A stretch of DNA of 64,000 nucleotides from an uncultured Alistipes sp. (GCA_944326035.1 CALVCS010000011.1:310001-374000); one strand, 5' to 3'; counted from the stretch's first letter, positions 1-10,129 are shown. The notes: generated by a model from the letters alone, not told the origin. Translations and numbers: made by a program.

Positions 1-2072
1 TCGGCCAGGAAGTTATAAGAAGAGGTGATGGAGAATTCATCGATGAGTTTGATCTTGCGGACGCCCGACGTATCCCGACGGTCGCGGACCTTCATTTCGA
101 GGCTCTGTACCAGACCGAACGAAAGACCCATGGCAGGGCCGCTGCTGGGCACGCTGTAGGCGTTACCGTCGAAGGGCGAATAGGTTTGCATGTTGCCGAC
201 CGTATCGCATTGGACCTGACTGTAGTAGCCATAGCTCGGCTTACCGAAATCCGGTATGTAGTTGAAGGAGGCCGTGGGGGTGATCAGGTGGCGGATGGCC
301 CGGATCAGACCGTCTTTTTTCTTGAACTGGTAGGTTCCGTAAATTTTGGTAGTGGCCGTCAGATTGAAACGGTAATTATACAACCGATAGAAACCGTAGG
401 TGGTATCGGCATTGACGACCTGTTCCTGAACGGGATCCCACGCCTTGTCGATTTTGCGGAAGAACCAGTTTTCGTTGTAGGTGAACGAGGGGGTGAAGTT
501 GAAATATTTGAGTAAGGTAAAGGAGGTGTTGATCGGGATTTCGTGGCTGACCCCGCTCGACATGTTTTTGAGGGTATTTTTGGTAAACAGTTCGTCTTCT
601 TTGGTGGTGACGCTATTGGTGAGTTTGAAGTTGTAGCTCATCGAGATCTTTTCATACCATTTGGCACGACCGACGGCATTTTTGCGCTGGAACGGCGTAA
701 TGCGGGAGGCCGAGAAAACGATGTTCGGGAAGGTGAACTGAATGGAGGAGTCGCGGGAGTTCTGCGAATGTTGGAAGTTGGTGGAGAAACTGAAAGGGGT
801 GCCCGTCCAGTTTTTCGTGAAGGCGATACTGGAGTTGGTTTGGTTGCTGAGGTATTGATTGAGGTCTTGCGAGCTGTATTTGTTGTAGCCGCTGGAAGAT
901 AAATTCACACTGGCCGAGAAGGTCGTTCCCGGTTTGAATTTGGGGTCTTGGGAGTGGGTCCAAGCAACTCTAAAGTTATTTTGGTTGTAATAATCATTAT
1001 CTCCCGGCTCCCCGACTTTGTCTTTGGAGAAACTGAGCGAGAGATTCCCACTGTATTTATAGCGTTTGACATAACGGGAACTGAGAGACGTTTCCCACGA
1101 CCCTTGGGTGTAAATGCCCCCGGTGAGGGCTAAATCCACATAATCGTTCAGCGCCAGGTAGTACCCACCGTCCCGGATGAAAAAGCCTTTCCGCAGCTCT
1201 TCCCCATAGGTCGGCATGATAAAGCCCGAGTGGCGTCCGGAGGTCATGGGGAAGAACCCGAACGGCAAGCCCAGAAAATAGATCGGGACATCTTCCATCA
1301 CCAGATAGGTGGGGCCGAAAATGGTCTTTTTATTGGGAATGGTTTTGGACTTGGTCATGGCCAGGTAGAAGTGAGGGTGTTCGGCATCGCAGGTCGTAAA
1401 GCGTCCTTGGGCAATGTTGATGGTATTGTCGGCGAGCATTTTGACCTTCTTCCCCTGTAAAAAGCCTTCGCCTTCCTGGGTGGCGACCCCCTTGACACGA
1501 GCTTTTTTCGTGTCCAGATTGTAGGTGATCGTGTCCATGGTATAGGAGTGGGAACCATCGACGAATTCGGGTCGGGTGTTGGTGACGATGACCGAATCGA
1601 TCGTTTCCTGGGCCGCTCCGGGCTCTTGCACCTGCGTAGTGTCGGGACGTCCGTACGCGAAAATCTCCTTCTTGTTCATGTCGATCCGCATGAAGTCGGC
1701 TTTGAGATTCATGGTTTGGTATTTGACATCCCCCTTTTCATAAATATACACGACCTTCGAACGGAGATCGTACACCAAAGAGTCCTCGTTGTTACACGTA
1801 ATGATGTCTTCCAGGAACGGTTTGCGTTGAATGGCGGAATCCGGACGAGCCAGCGTGTCGGTTTTTCCGGATAAAGTGTCGATTTGGAGACTATCCGGTG
1901 TCGCCAGGGTATCGATTTGCGCCATCGGTGTAAGGGGGCGACTTGCCTCGGGAGGTTGAGGCAAGGGGTTTGCGGCGGGGAATGCGAAGCTGATACCCCT
2001 GCTGAATACCCCTTGAGAAAGCAGGATCAGCAAGCCGAAAGCCAAGAGATATTTCGATTTTTTTATGCGCAA
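1..2072 (-). CDS. lptD: LPS-assembly outer-membrane protein LptD/OstA-like (3' end outside window)
   Basis: The minus-strand frame is open from base 2072 to the left window edge, about 690 codons, so the C-terminal part is missing. The TTG start at 2072 gives MRIKKSKYLLAFGLLILL, a normal signal peptide; the first in-frame ATG (1925) would remove it. After the signal comes an OstA/LptA-like periplasmic stretch (DVKYQTMNLKADFMRID, roughly residues 110-130), then many alternating polar/aromatic strands typical of a beta-barrel. In the family, LptD inserts lipopolysaccharide into the outer leaflet of the outer membrane. It is divergent from the amidase and MlaD genes, a neighbourhood I recall from other Bacteroidota. 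The assignment rests on the OstA-like start, barrel-like composition and context. The exact start is uncertain because TTG is a weak initiator. Confidence 0.78.
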   Translation of the reverse strand, partial: MRIKKSKYLLAFGLLILLSQGVFSRGISFAFPAANPLPQPPEASRPLTPMAQIDTLATPDSLQIDTLSGKTDTLARPDSAIQRKPFLEDIITCNNEDSLVYDLRSKVVYIYEKGDVKYQTMNLKADFMRIDMNKKEIFAYGRPDTTQVQEPGAAQETIDSVIVTNTRPEFVDGSHSYTMDTITYNLDTKKARVKGVATQEGEGFLQGKKVKMLADNTINIAQGRFTTCDAEHPHFYLAMTKSKTIPNKKTIFGPTYLVMEDVPIYFLGLPFGFFPMTSGRHSGFIMPTYGEELRKGFFIRDGGYYLALNDYVDLALTGGIYTQGSWETSLSSRYVKRYKYSGNLSLSFSKDKVGEPGDNDYYNQNNFRVAWTHSQDPKFKPGTTFSASVNLSSSGYNKYSSQDLNQYLSNQTNSSIAFTKNWTGTPFSFSTNFQHSQNSRDSSIQFTFPNIVFSASRITPFQRKNAVGRAKWYEKISMSYNFKLTNSVTTKEDELFTKNTLKNMSSGVSHEIPINTSFTLLKYFNFTPSFTYNENWFFRKIDKAWDPVQEQVVNADTTYGFYRLYNYRFNLTATTKIYGTYQFKKKDGLIRAIRHLITPTASFNYIPDFGKPSYGYYSQVQCDTVGNMQTYSPFDGNAYSVPSSGPAMGLSFGLVQSLEMKVRDRRDTSGVRKIKLIDEFSITSSYNFLA

Positions 2073-2087
2073 TTCCCTACAAATATT

Positions 2088-2095
2088 TACCTTTG
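2088..2095 (+). promoter_or_regulatory. Promoter -7 box TACCTTTG for the amidase gene
   Basis: TACCTTTG matches the Bacteroidota primary-sigma -7 consensus TAnnTTTG exactly. It lies 63 bp before the chosen ATG of the amidase gene. No clear TTTG is visible at the usual -33 position. Confidence 0.55.
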
Positions 2096-2158
2096 CAAAG
2101 CACCCTCGTTCGATGGGCAAAAATAACGAAAAAAAAAGAGTTCCCTAATGTTTGCCGT

Positions 2159-3334
2159 ATGAAAGTACCAAAACCGATCTTTTTCGCTGTTTCTTGTGTG
2201 GTGGGATTTTTTGTTTTGGCGCGGCCGGTTTGGGGACAATCTGTCCGGACGGCCGGCGTGAATAAAGTGGTGATCGATGCCGGCCATGGCGGAAATGATC
2301 CGGGAACGCATTACGGGCAGTTCAAAGAAAAAGATATCAATCTGGCGGTGGCGTTGCGCTTGGGGCGGCTCATCGAGGAAAATTATCCGGATGTCTCGGT
2401 GATTTATACCCGGAAAACGGATGTTTTTGTGCCTTTGGCCGATCGGGCCGATAAGGCCAATAAAGCCAGTGCCAATCTCTTTATTTCCATTCATGTGAAC
2501 GGGGCCAAAAGTTCGCAGGCTTCCGGGACGGAGACTTTTGTCATGGGGGTATCCAAAGCGCAACAGAATTTGGAAATTGCCATGAAGGAAAATGACGTCA
2601 TTGTCTATGAAGAGGATTACAAGACCCGTTATCAGGGATATACGCCAGGATCGGCCGAGTCGTTCATTATCTTCTCATTGATGCAGTACTCCTATCAGGG
2701 GCAGAGCCTCAATCTGGCTTCGATTGTGCAGAAACATTATACGCAGAATCTGTCGCTGGGCAACCGGGGGGTCAAACAGGCGGGATTTCTGGTGCTGTGG
2801 TATGCCGCCATGCCGAGTATCCTGACCGAATTGGGCTTTATCTCCAATCCGCAGGACCGAAAAATCCTGACCACCAAAAACGGTCAGGAAAAATTGGCCC
2901 GTTCCTTGTTTAATGCCTTTAGTGAATATAAGGTCAACAGCGAAGGGAAAGGGCGGTTGATCGTGTTGCCCGAGGAAACCGTGGAAGAAGAGAGTGCCTC
3001 GGCTTCGACGGAGGTCACCGCGTCGAAATCCGCCTCGACAGACGAAGTCTCGACGGACGGAGCCTCGACCTCCGGGCCGATTTGCTATCGCATTCAAGTG
3101 ATGAGTTCGCCGCGTAAAGTGCCGCGAAATTCCTCGCGTTTCGGTATTTATCGGGGCGAGGTGAAAGAGCTGGTGATCGATGGGCGATATAAATATTTTG
3201 TGGGAGAGGTGGCATCTTACGAGGAAGCGTTATCTTTGCAGTCCAAGGTGAGAAAACAGATTCGCGATGCATTTGTGGTCGCTTTCCAGGGAGAGCGGAC
3301 GATCAATCTGCAGGAGGCTCGCCGATTGGAGTAG
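2159..3334 (+). CDS. N-acetylmuramoyl-L-alanine amidase (Amidase_3) with C-terminal SPOR-like domain
   Basis: This 391-residue exported enzyme should cleave the amide bond between N-acetylmuramic acid and L-alanine in peptidoglycan. A signal peptide covers residues 1-28 (hydrophobic core, then WGQS). The Amidase_3 fold runs from about 36 to 260 with VVIDAGHGGNDPG (zinc ligand His43), EKDINL (Glu57), SIHVNG and the catalytic-glutamate motif ILTELGFISNP. A Ser/Thr/Glu-rich linker follows. The last 75 residues (YRIQVMSS ... KYFVGEVASYEEA) resemble a SPOR domain, which binds denuded glycan strands at the septum. ATG 2159 was preferred to an upstream in-frame start at 2093 because it places the signal peptide at the N-terminus and lies beyond the -7 box. 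A role in daughter-cell separation is inferred. Confidence 0.88.
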   Translation: MKVPKPIFFAVSCVVGFFVLARPVWGQSVRTAGVNKVVIDAGHGGNDPGTHYGQFKEKDINLAVALRLGRLIEENYPDVSVIYTRKTDVFVPLADRADKANKASANLFISIHVNGAKSSQASGTETFVMGVSKAQQNLEIAMKENDVIVYEEDYKTRYQGYTPGSAESFIIFSLMQYSYQGQSLNLASIVQKHYTQNLSLGNRGVKQAGFLVLWYAAMPSILTELGFISNPQDRKILTTKNGQEKLARSLFNAFSEYKVNSEGKGRLIVLPEETVEEESASASTEVTASKSASTDEVSTDGASTSGPICYRIQVMSSPRKVPRNSSRFGIYRGEVKELVIDGRYKYFVGEVASYEEALSLQSKVRKQIRDAFVVAFQGERTINLQEARRLE

Positions 3335-3361
3335 TTTATCGACAACCGAAAATACAGAGAT

Positions 3362-4318
3362 ATGAAAAAATTGAAAGTGAGTCGGGAGTTTAAAATCGGT
3401 TTTTTTGGGATTGCGATGATCGCCCTGTTGTATTGGGGGGTCAATTTTCTCAAAGGAAGCGATATCTTTTCCTCCTCTACGAAATATTATGCCGTGTATG
3501 ATCAGGTGAATGGGTTGCAACCCGCGTCGTCGATCGTGATCAAAGGCTATAAGGTGGGGAGTATATCCGGGATCGAGTACGATCCTGCTGTGTCGCAAAA
3601 TGTGATCGTCGAATTTTCGATCAAGTCCAAATATCGGATTCCGTCGAATTCCAAAGCACGGATTTTCAGCGATGGATTTATGGGAGGAAAGGCCGTGGAG
3701 ATCGAATTGGGCGATAGTCAGCAGTTCCTGCAGGCCGGAGATACCCTGCATTCGGAGATCAACCAGGATTTTCTGGAAGTGGCCGGCAACGAGTTCGAAT
3801 TTTTAAAACAACGCGCCAATGATCTGATCAATGAAGTGATGGCGACGTTGCAGGGCTTGAATGCCATCCTGATCGATAATAAGTCCAATCTGGACGCCAC
3901 CTTTAGCCATATCGCCTCCATTACCGGAAATCTGGACGAAGTGGTGGCCGGAGAAAAAGAGTCGATGCGTCAGATGCTCTCCAACCTGAATGAATTGACG
4001 GCGGCTCTCAATGCCCAGAGCGGTCGAATCGACACCTTGATGGGGAATATGACCCAGTTCAGCGATTCGTTGCGACGGGCCGAACTGCCGACGCTGGTCG
4101 CACAGATGACGATGACGGTGAATACGCTGAATGCCACCCTCGAAAAGGTGAATAACGGCGATGGATCGGCCGCCCTATTGCTCAATGACCGTAAACTGTA
4201 TGAGTCGTTGGCCGCTTCGAGTGCCAATCTGTCGGCGTTGTTGGAAGATATTCGCCAGAACCCCAAACGGTATATCAATATCTCGGTCTTTGGGGGGGGC
4301 GGACGCAATCGTGATTGA
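3362..4318 (+). CDS. MCE/MlaD family lipid-transport protein
   Basis: The 318-residue protein has one N-terminal membrane anchor (FKIGFFGIAMIALLYWGV, about residues 10-27). An MCE domain follows at about 38-115 (YYAVYDQVNGLQPASSIVIKG, IVEFSIKSKYRIP). The rest is a long helical region with a coiled-coil look (residues 130-300). MCE proteins form hexameric rings in the periplasm that carry phospholipids between the two membranes, normally with an MlaE permease and MlaF ATPase; neither partner gene is in this window. It sits 27 bp after the amidase stop on the same strand, so co-transcription is likely. No lipobox is seen. The family is clear; the substrate is not shown by the sequence. Confidence 0.87.
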   Translation: MKKLKVSREFKIGFFGIAMIALLYWGVNFLKGSDIFSSSTKYYAVYDQVNGLQPASSIVIKGYKVGSISGIEYDPAVSQNVIVEFSIKSKYRIPSNSKARIFSDGFMGGKAVEIELGDSQQFLQAGDTLHSEINQDFLEVAGNEFEFLKQRANDLINEVMATLQGLNAILIDNKSNLDATFSHIASITGNLDEVVAGEKESMRQMLSNLNELTAALNAQSGRIDTLMGNMTQFSDSLRRAELPTLVAQMTMTVNTLNATLEKVNNGDGSAALLLNDRKLYESLAASSANLSALLEDIRQNPKRYINISVFGGGGRNRD

Positions 4319-4365
4319 GCAGCGGAAGGACCGGGTGTAGGTTCTGCTGCAAGTTGTAAAAACCC

Positions 4366-6858
4366 ATGATTTATCCAGATAATTTTGAAAGCAAGATAGG
4401 CTTCGACCGTGTGAAACAACAGGTCGAAGCTTTGTGTATTACGCAGGGGGCGATTGAAAAATTGCACCAGGTTCGTTTCTTGACTGATCGGCGGACCATT
4501 GTTCGCCTGTTGGAGGAGACCTTCGAAATGCGAACGGTCTTGATGATGGAGGCCGACTTTCCGCGGGTCGAATATGTCGATCTGCATCCGTTGCTCCAAA
4601 AAATCGAGGTGGAAGGAACGTTCCTCGAGGTGGAGCAGATCCTCGCCTTACGTCGGGGATTGGAGGCGGTCAATGAGCTGGTGACGTTTTTTCAACACCG
4701 GGATGACTCGCTCTACCCTCGCCTACGGTGGCTCAGTCGGGATGTGGAAGGCTTTCCGGCCATCGTCAATCATATCGATTCCATTATTGACCGCTTTGGC
4801 AAAATCAAAGACAGCGCCTCCCCCGAACTGTATGCCGTTCGTAAAGCGCTCCGTGAACGGGAAGGGCAGATCGCCCGGCGTTTGCAACAGATTTTGAGTC
4901 AGGCCCAGTCGTCGGGACTGGTCGACAGCGAGGCTTCGATTTCGATTCGGGAAGGCCGGGCGGTGATTCCGGTCGCGGCGGTCAATAAACGGAAACTGAA
5001 AGGGTTCGTACACGATGAGTCGGCAACCGGTAAGACCGTCTATATCGAACCGATCGAAGTGGTGGAGCTCAATAACGAACTGAAGGAGCTGGAGTACGAG
5101 GAACGCCGAGAAGTCATTAAGGTATTGGTTCGTTTCAGCGATATGGTTCGTCCCGATGTGCCAGGTATGGAGGCTTCGGGGGATTATTTGACAACTATTG
5201 ACTTCCTGCATGCTAAGGCACGTTATGCTGTGGAGAACGATTGTACCTTGCCGATTGTGGAAGAAGGCAGTTCCATTCGTTTAATTCGGGCTCGACACAC
5301 GCTGTTGGCCCAGACCCTCAAACGGGAAAACAAAGAGGTCGTCCCGTTGGATTTGACGCTGACACCCGAAAAACACATCTTGTTGATCTCCGGACCCAAT
5401 GCCGGGGGAAAATCGGTGTGCCTGAAGACGGTGGGGCTGCTGCAGTATATGATGCAGTGCGGCTTTTTGATTTCGGCTTCCGAAAATTCGGAGATGGGAC
5501 TCTTTACCGGGATTTTTATCGACATCGGCGACGAACAGTCGATCGATAATGACCTGAGTACGTACAGCTCTCATCTGCTCAATATGAAGATGATTTTGCG
5601 TCATGCCGATCAGCACTCCTTGGTGTTGATCGATGAGTTCGGTACCGGTACCGAACCGACCATCGGTGGAGCGATTGCCGAGTCGGTCTTGGAAAAGTTG
5701 GTGCAGAAGGGTTGTTTTGGGGTGATTACGACCCACTATGCCAACCTGAAATACTATGCCAGCGGTGCCGAAGGCATCATGAACGGGGCCATGACCTTCG
5801 ATGTGCAGAATATTCGTCCGTTGTTCCGCCTGGAGATGGGCAAGCCGGGCAGTTCATTTGCGATCGAGATGGCCCGCAAGATCGGTTTGCCGGAAGAGAT
5901 CATTCGTTCGGCTTCGGAGAAGGTGGGAACCGACCTGATCGATATGGAGCGTCAGTTGCGTGAAATTGCGCGAGACAAACGCTACTGGGAACAGAAACGC
6001 GATAAGATTCATCAAACCGAAAAGCGGGTGGATGAATTGGCCGAAAAATACAAAACGGAACTGGAACAGATCAAGGAGGAACGTAACCGATTGATCAAAC
6101 AGGCGCGCATCGAGGCACAGCAGATCACGGCCGAGGCCAATAAGCAGATCGAAAATACGATTCGGGTGATTAAGGAGTCGCAGGCCGATCGGGAGCAGAC
6201 GTTGATCGTTCGTCGCAAGATGAATGCCTTCAAGGAGTCGCTACAGCAGGAACCGTCCGACACGTCGGCCATCGACCGCAAAATCGCACAGTTGCAGGAG
6301 CGGGAACGTCGTCGAGCTCAACGCCGGGAGGAAAAGGCCGCTGCCACGACCGAACCCAAGCCGAGCAAAGCCGATTTGGTGGTTCCTCGGGTGATCGAGG
6401 TGGGTGGTAAGGTCCGCATTCAAGGGCAGGATGCCGTAGGCGAAGTGTTGGAAATCAAAGGGAAGAAGGCTACGGTGGGTTTTGGTCAGATTCGTACAAC
6501 GGTCGAATTGACCCGTTTGGAAGCAATTTCCAATTCGGAGTATAAGAAAGCGACTCGCAATACCCGACCGGCCCCGCAGACGAATTTCGATACCATGCAG
6601 CGGCGTGCTCAGTTTACGCAACAGATCGATGTCCGCGGTATGCGGGTGACCGAAGCGTTGGATCAGGTTCAGGAATTTATAGACGATGCGATTATGCTGG
6701 GGATTCCTGAGGTGCGCATCTTACATGGCAAGGGTACGGGAGCCTTAAAAGAAGAGATTCGAAAGTATTTACGAGCGATTCCTTTGGTGTCGAGTGCCAA
6801 GGATGAACAGGAACAATTCGGGGGCGCGGGCATTACGGTCGTTAACCTGGAGGTATAG
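4366..6858 (+). CDS. mutS2: MutS2 family DNA/ribosome-associated ATPase
   Basis: The 830-residue product has the full MutS2 plan: a clamp/lever region (residues 1-320), a MutS-type ATPase with Walker A GPNAGGKS (Lys349) and Walker B LVLIDEFGTGTEP, a long charged coiled coil (about 520-680), a KOW-like segment, and a C-terminal Smr endonuclease domain (about 757-830) with IDVRGMR and HGKGTGAL. MutS2 lacks the mismatch-recognition domain of MutS. In other species it suppresses homologous recombination or splits collided ribosomes, and which role applies here cannot be read from sequence. The gene starts 47 bp after the MCE gene and ends 27 bp before murF-alr. Confidence 0.93.
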   Translation: MIYPDNFESKIGFDRVKQQVEALCITQGAIEKLHQVRFLTDRRTIVRLLEETFEMRTVLMMEADFPRVEYVDLHPLLQKIEVEGTFLEVEQILALRRGLEAVNELVTFFQHRDDSLYPRLRWLSRDVEGFPAIVNHIDSIIDRFGKIKDSASPELYAVRKALREREGQIARRLQQILSQAQSSGLVDSEASISIREGRAVIPVAAVNKRKLKGFVHDESATGKTVYIEPIEVVELNNELKELEYEERREVIKVLVRFSDMVRPDVPGMEASGDYLTTIDFLHAKARYAVENDCTLPIVEEGSSIRLIRARHTLLAQTLKRENKEVVPLDLTLTPEKHILLISGPNAGGKSVCLKTVGLLQYMMQCGFLISASENSEMGLFTGIFIDIGDEQSIDNDLSTYSSHLLNMKMILRHADQHSLVLIDEFGTGTEPTIGGAIAESVLEKLVQKGCFGVITTHYANLKYYASGAEGIMNGAMTFDVQNIRPLFRLEMGKPGSSFAIEMARKIGLPEEIIRSASEKVGTDLIDMERQLREIARDKRYWEQKRDKIHQTEKRVDELAEKYKTELEQIKEERNRLIKQARIEAQQITAEANKQIENTIRVIKESQADREQTLIVRRKMNAFKESLQQEPSDTSAIDRKIAQLQERERRRAQRREEKAAATTEPKPSKADLVVPRVIEVGGKVRIQGQDAVGEVLEIKGKKATVGFGQIRTTVELTRLEAISNSEYKKATRNTRPAPQTNFDTMQRRAQFTQQIDVRGMRVTEALDQVQEFIDDAIMLGIPEVRILHGKGTGALKEEIRKYLRAIPLVSSAKDEQEQFGGAGITVVNLEV

Positions 6859-6885
6859 CAGAACGATTTGGAGATCGAACATATC

Positions 6886-9267
6886 ATGGATTACAGTTTA
6901 AAAGAGATAGCGGCCTTGACCGGAAGTGTCTTTTCGGGGACCGAACAACGGGTACGCCGGGTGGTGACCGACAGTCGTGGAACTTTCAATACTGTCGGAA
7001 CGCTTTTTGTTGCGATTCGGGGGAGTAATCACAATGGACATGCCTATATCGGGCAGCTCTATCAAAGAGGTGTGCGGGCCTTTCTGGTCGATACACAGGT
7101 GGATGAGAGTGCTTTTCCGGAGGCCGGTTTTGTGCGTAGTGTCCATTCTTTGGAGGCGTTGCAGCAGTTGGCGGCCTATCATCGGGCTCACTTTGGCGGC
7201 AAGGTGGTGGCAATTACCGGAAGCAATGGGAAGACGGTCACCAAAGAGTGGATCGCTCAGTTGTGTCCTCCGGGAACGAAGATGTTTCGCAGTCCGAAAA
7301 GTTACAATTCGCAGATCGGTGTGCCTTTGTCGCTGTTGATGATCGAAGGGGACGAAGATTTGGCCGTGATCGAAGCGGGCATTTCGCAGCCCGGAGAGAT
7401 GCAGCGACTCGAAGCGATGATCCGCCCTCAAATCGGTATCTTCACGAATCTGGGAGATGCCCATCAGGAAAACTTTCAGACCCTGGAGCAGAAACTGACG
7501 GAAAAGCTGAAGCTGTTCGAGCATGCCGAGACGATCATTTATCTGAAGCGGCAGGAACAGGTGGCCCAGGTGATCGAACAACGTTTTGCCGATCGGACGT
7601 TGGTGGGGGTTGAGGTGCAGGAGGAAGCGTTGAAGGCCCTACCCTACCAGGATGAGGCTTCGCGGGAGAATGCCGCGGAGGCTGTTGCGTTGTATCGCGT
7701 CTTGGGGTTCGATGGAGCGACGATTCAGGCGCGACTGTCGACCCTGCAACCGGTGGCTATGCGTATGGAACTCAAGGAGGGCATCGGCGGCTGTAAATTG
7801 ATTAACGATAGTTATAATTCCGATATCAATTCGTTGGCGTTGGCGCTGGATTATCTGGAGTCGGTGTCTGGCGGACAGGAGAAGTGGTTGATCCTCTCCG
7901 ATATTCTTCAGAGCGGAATGTCGCCGGAAACGTTGTATGCGCGAGTGGCCGAACTGTTGAAAACCAAAGGCGTGGATCTGTTGATCGGCATCGGTAAAGA
8001 GATTTCACGCCAGGCGCGTTGTTTCGATCTCAAAACGCGCTTCTATCCCTCGACCGAAGCCTTTTTGCGCCATCTGGATCGGAGTCGTCTGGTTCATAAA
8101 AGCATCTTGATCAAAGGAAGCCGCGATTTCCATTTCGAGAAGATCAGCCATGCGCTCGAACATAAAATCCATACGACGGTGCTGGAAGTGAATCTGGATC
8201 ATATGATTCATAACCTGAACTATTTTCGAGGGCTGTTGCGTCCGGGAGTACGGATGATGGCGATGGTCAAGGCGTCGGGATATGGCAACGGGACCTATGA
8301 AGTGGCCAGTATGTTACAACATCAGGGGGTGAATTTTCTGGCCGTGGCATTTGCCGATGAGGGGGTTGTGTTGCGGGAAGCGGGGATTACCATGCCGATC
8401 GTGGTGTTGAATGCCGATGTCGACAGTTTCGAACCGATGATCGAACATCGACTCGAGCCCGAAATCTATAGCTTTGCCTCTCTGCAGGCCTTCGCCGATG
8501 CGGTGGCCCGTCAAGGCGAGATGCACTACCCGATCCATCTGAAACTGGATACCGGGATGCATCGGCTGGGCTTCATGGAAAAAGATATTACACCCTTGAT
8601 CGAACGACTGAAAGCACAATCTGCGCTGTATATCAGTACGATTTTCTCCCATTTGGCGGCCAGTGACGAACCGCAGCACGATGATTTCACCCGGGAACAG
8701 ATCGCCCGGTACAAACGTATGAGCGATCGACTGTTGGTTGCGTTTCCCCATCAGGGAATCATTCGCCATCTGGACAACAGCGCCGGTATCGAACGCTTTC
8801 CGGAAGCGCAGTTCGATATGGTTCGTTTAGGGGTCGGTCTGTACGGGATCAGTTTTGTGCATCAGGAACATCTTTTACCGGTGGCGACCCTGAAGAGCCG
8901 GATCGTACAAATTAAAGAGCTGGAACCGGGCGAAACGGTTGGCTATGGCCGACATGGGGTGATTGAACGTCCGAGTCGTACGGCAACGGTGCCGATCGGA
9001 TATGCCGACGGATTGAATCGCCATCTGGGCCGTGGGGCGTGGAAAATGATCGTACGAGGACATCGGGTGCCGATTATCGGCAATATCTGTATGGATACTT
9101 GTATGTTGGATATTACGGGTTTTGACGATATTCAGGAGGGCGATCCGGTGATTATTTTCGGGGAAGAGGCGTCGGTCAGCGAGATGGCCGGTGTGTTGGG
9201 AACCATTCCGTATGAAGTGATGACCAGTGTTTCGACGCGGGTAAAACGCGTCTATGTCAAAGAATAA
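6886..9267 (+). CDS. murF-alr: Bifunctional UDP-MurNAc-tripeptide:D-Ala-D-Ala ligase / alanine racemase
   Basis: A 793-residue fusion of two consecutive peptidoglycan-precursor enzymes. Residues 1-425 are MurF-like: substrate-domain start YSLKEIAALTG, ATP loop ITGSNGKTVTK (112-120), EAGISQPGEM and NDSYNSD. Residues 425-793 are a fold-type III alanine racemase with the PLP lysine in MVKASGYGNG (Lys462), the second catalytic tyrosine in VGYGRHG (Tyr687), and PIGYADGLNR and GNICMDTCMLDIT. Racemase makes D-alanine, the Ddl ligase (not in the window) joins two, and MurF adds the dipeptide to the UDP-muramyl tripeptide in the cytoplasm. The fusion is common in Bacteroidota. ATG 6886 was preferred over an upstream TTG (6868); a GGAG lies 12 nt ahead. 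Confidence 0.93.
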   Translation: MDYSLKEIAALTGSVFSGTEQRVRRVVTDSRGTFNTVGTLFVAIRGSNHNGHAYIGQLYQRGVRAFLVDTQVDESAFPEAGFVRSVHSLEALQQLAAYHRAHFGGKVVAITGSNGKTVTKEWIAQLCPPGTKMFRSPKSYNSQIGVPLSLLMIEGDEDLAVIEAGISQPGEMQRLEAMIRPQIGIFTNLGDAHQENFQTLEQKLTEKLKLFEHAETIIYLKRQEQVAQVIEQRFADRTLVGVEVQEEALKALPYQDEASRENAAEAVALYRVLGFDGATIQARLSTLQPVAMRMELKEGIGGCKLINDSYNSDINSLALALDYLESVSGGQEKWLILSDILQSGMSPETLYARVAELLKTKGVDLLIGIGKEISRQARCFDLKTRFYPSTEAFLRHLDRSRLVHKSILIKGSRDFHFEKISHALEHKIHTTVLEVNLDHMIHNLNYFRGLLRPGVRMMAMVKASGYGNGTYEVASMLQHQGVNFLAVAFADEGVVLREAGITMPIVVLNADVDSFEPMIEHRLEPEIYSFASLQAFADAVARQGEMHYPIHLKLDTGMHRLGFMEKDITPLIERLKAQSALYISTIFSHLAASDEPQHDDFTREQIARYKRMSDRLLVAFPHQGIIRHLDNSAGIERFPEAQFDMVRLGVGLYGISFVHQEHLLPVATLKSRIVQIKELEPGETVGYGRHGVIERPSRTATVPIGYADGLNRHLGRGAWKMIVRGHRVPIIGNICMDTCMLDITGFDDIQEGDPVIIFGEEASVSEMAGVLGTIPYEVMTSVSTRVKRVYVKE

Positions 9268-9272
9268 AGCCC

Positions 9273-9980
9273 ATGAAACCAGGTAAGCTCTATTTGTTGC
9301 CCACGCCAATTGGAGAAGGAGCGGTGTATGACGTATTGCCGGCCAAGAATCGTGGAGTGATGGCGTCGCTCTCCTATTTCATCGTGGAGAATGTGCGGAC
9401 GGCGAGGCGTTTCCTGAGTCGGGCGGATATTGGTCGTCCGATCGATACGTTGCGGTTTGCCGAACTCAATGAGCATACGCGTCCCGAAGAGTGGAAAGAC
9501 CTGTTGGCTCCGGTGTTGAACGGGGAGGAGGCCGGTCTGATGTCGGAAGCCGGCGTGCCGGGTGTGGCCGATCCGGGTGCCGATGTGGTGGCTCTTGCCC
9601 ATCGTCACGGCGTGGAGGTGATTCCGTTGGTGGGGCCTTCGTCCATTCTGTTGGCCATGATGGCCTCGGGCCTGAATGGGCAATCATTTGCCTTTAACGG
9701 TTATTTGCCGGTCAAGCAACCGGATCGGGGAAAGGCTATCCGTTTTTTTGAAAAGAGAGCGCGGAGCGAGCATCAGTCTCAGGCGTTTATCGAGGCTCCG
9801 TATCGTAATGTGAAACTATTCCAGGATTTTTTGACGCTCTGTGGGGATCAAACCCGTTTATGTGTGGCCGTTGATTTGCTGCAGCCCGATCAACGGATTG
9901 CTACGCACAGCATAGCCGAGTGGCGCAAGTTGCCGATCCCGGATCTGCAGAAACGTCCGGCGATTTTCATTTTGGGTTGA
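9273..9980 (+). CDS. SAM-dependent methyltransferase, RsmI-like tetrapyrrole-methylase fold
   Basis: 235 residues beginning LYLLPTPIGEGAVYDVLP, the family variant of the RsmI glycine-rich SAM loop. Inside are SEAGVPGVADPGADVV and VIPLVGPSSILLAMMASG, the two signature segments of the fold. RsmI methylates the 2'-O of C1402 in 16S rRNA. This protein is shorter than E. coli RsmI and has an altered first motif, so it may be the second, RsmI-related paralogue found in many Bacteroidota, and its target is uncertain. It starts 5 bp after murF-alr and is surely in the same transcript. Confidence 0.8.
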   Translation: MKPGKLYLLPTPIGEGAVYDVLPAKNRGVMASLSYFIVENVRTARRFLSRADIGRPIDTLRFAELNEHTRPEEWKDLLAPVLNGEEAGLMSEAGVPGVADPGADVVALAHRHGVEVIPLVGPSSILLAMMASGLNGQSFAFNGYLPVKQPDRGKAIRFFEKRARSEHQSQAFIEAPYRNVKLFQDFLTLCGDQTRLCVAVDLLQPDQRIATHSIAEWRKLPIPDLQKRPAIFILG

Positions 9981-10129
9981 GTCCGACGTTGGGGTATGTG
10001 GAATCCGGTCTGCGGGCAGGGACTGATGATCCGTCTTCTCTGAGGATTCGTTTCCTGACCCAGTTGTAAAAGGCCGAAGAGAGCATGTTGTCCGCTCTCG
10101 CTATGCCGGCAAAGCGCAGGAAAGCATCG

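Noticed and set aside
186..1133. Several plus-strand open frames opposite the left-end gene
   Set aside because: They mirror the codon periodicity of the minus-strand lptD frame, which runs uninterrupted from 2072 to 1 with a signal peptide and barrel-like sequence; the plus-strand products have no family features.
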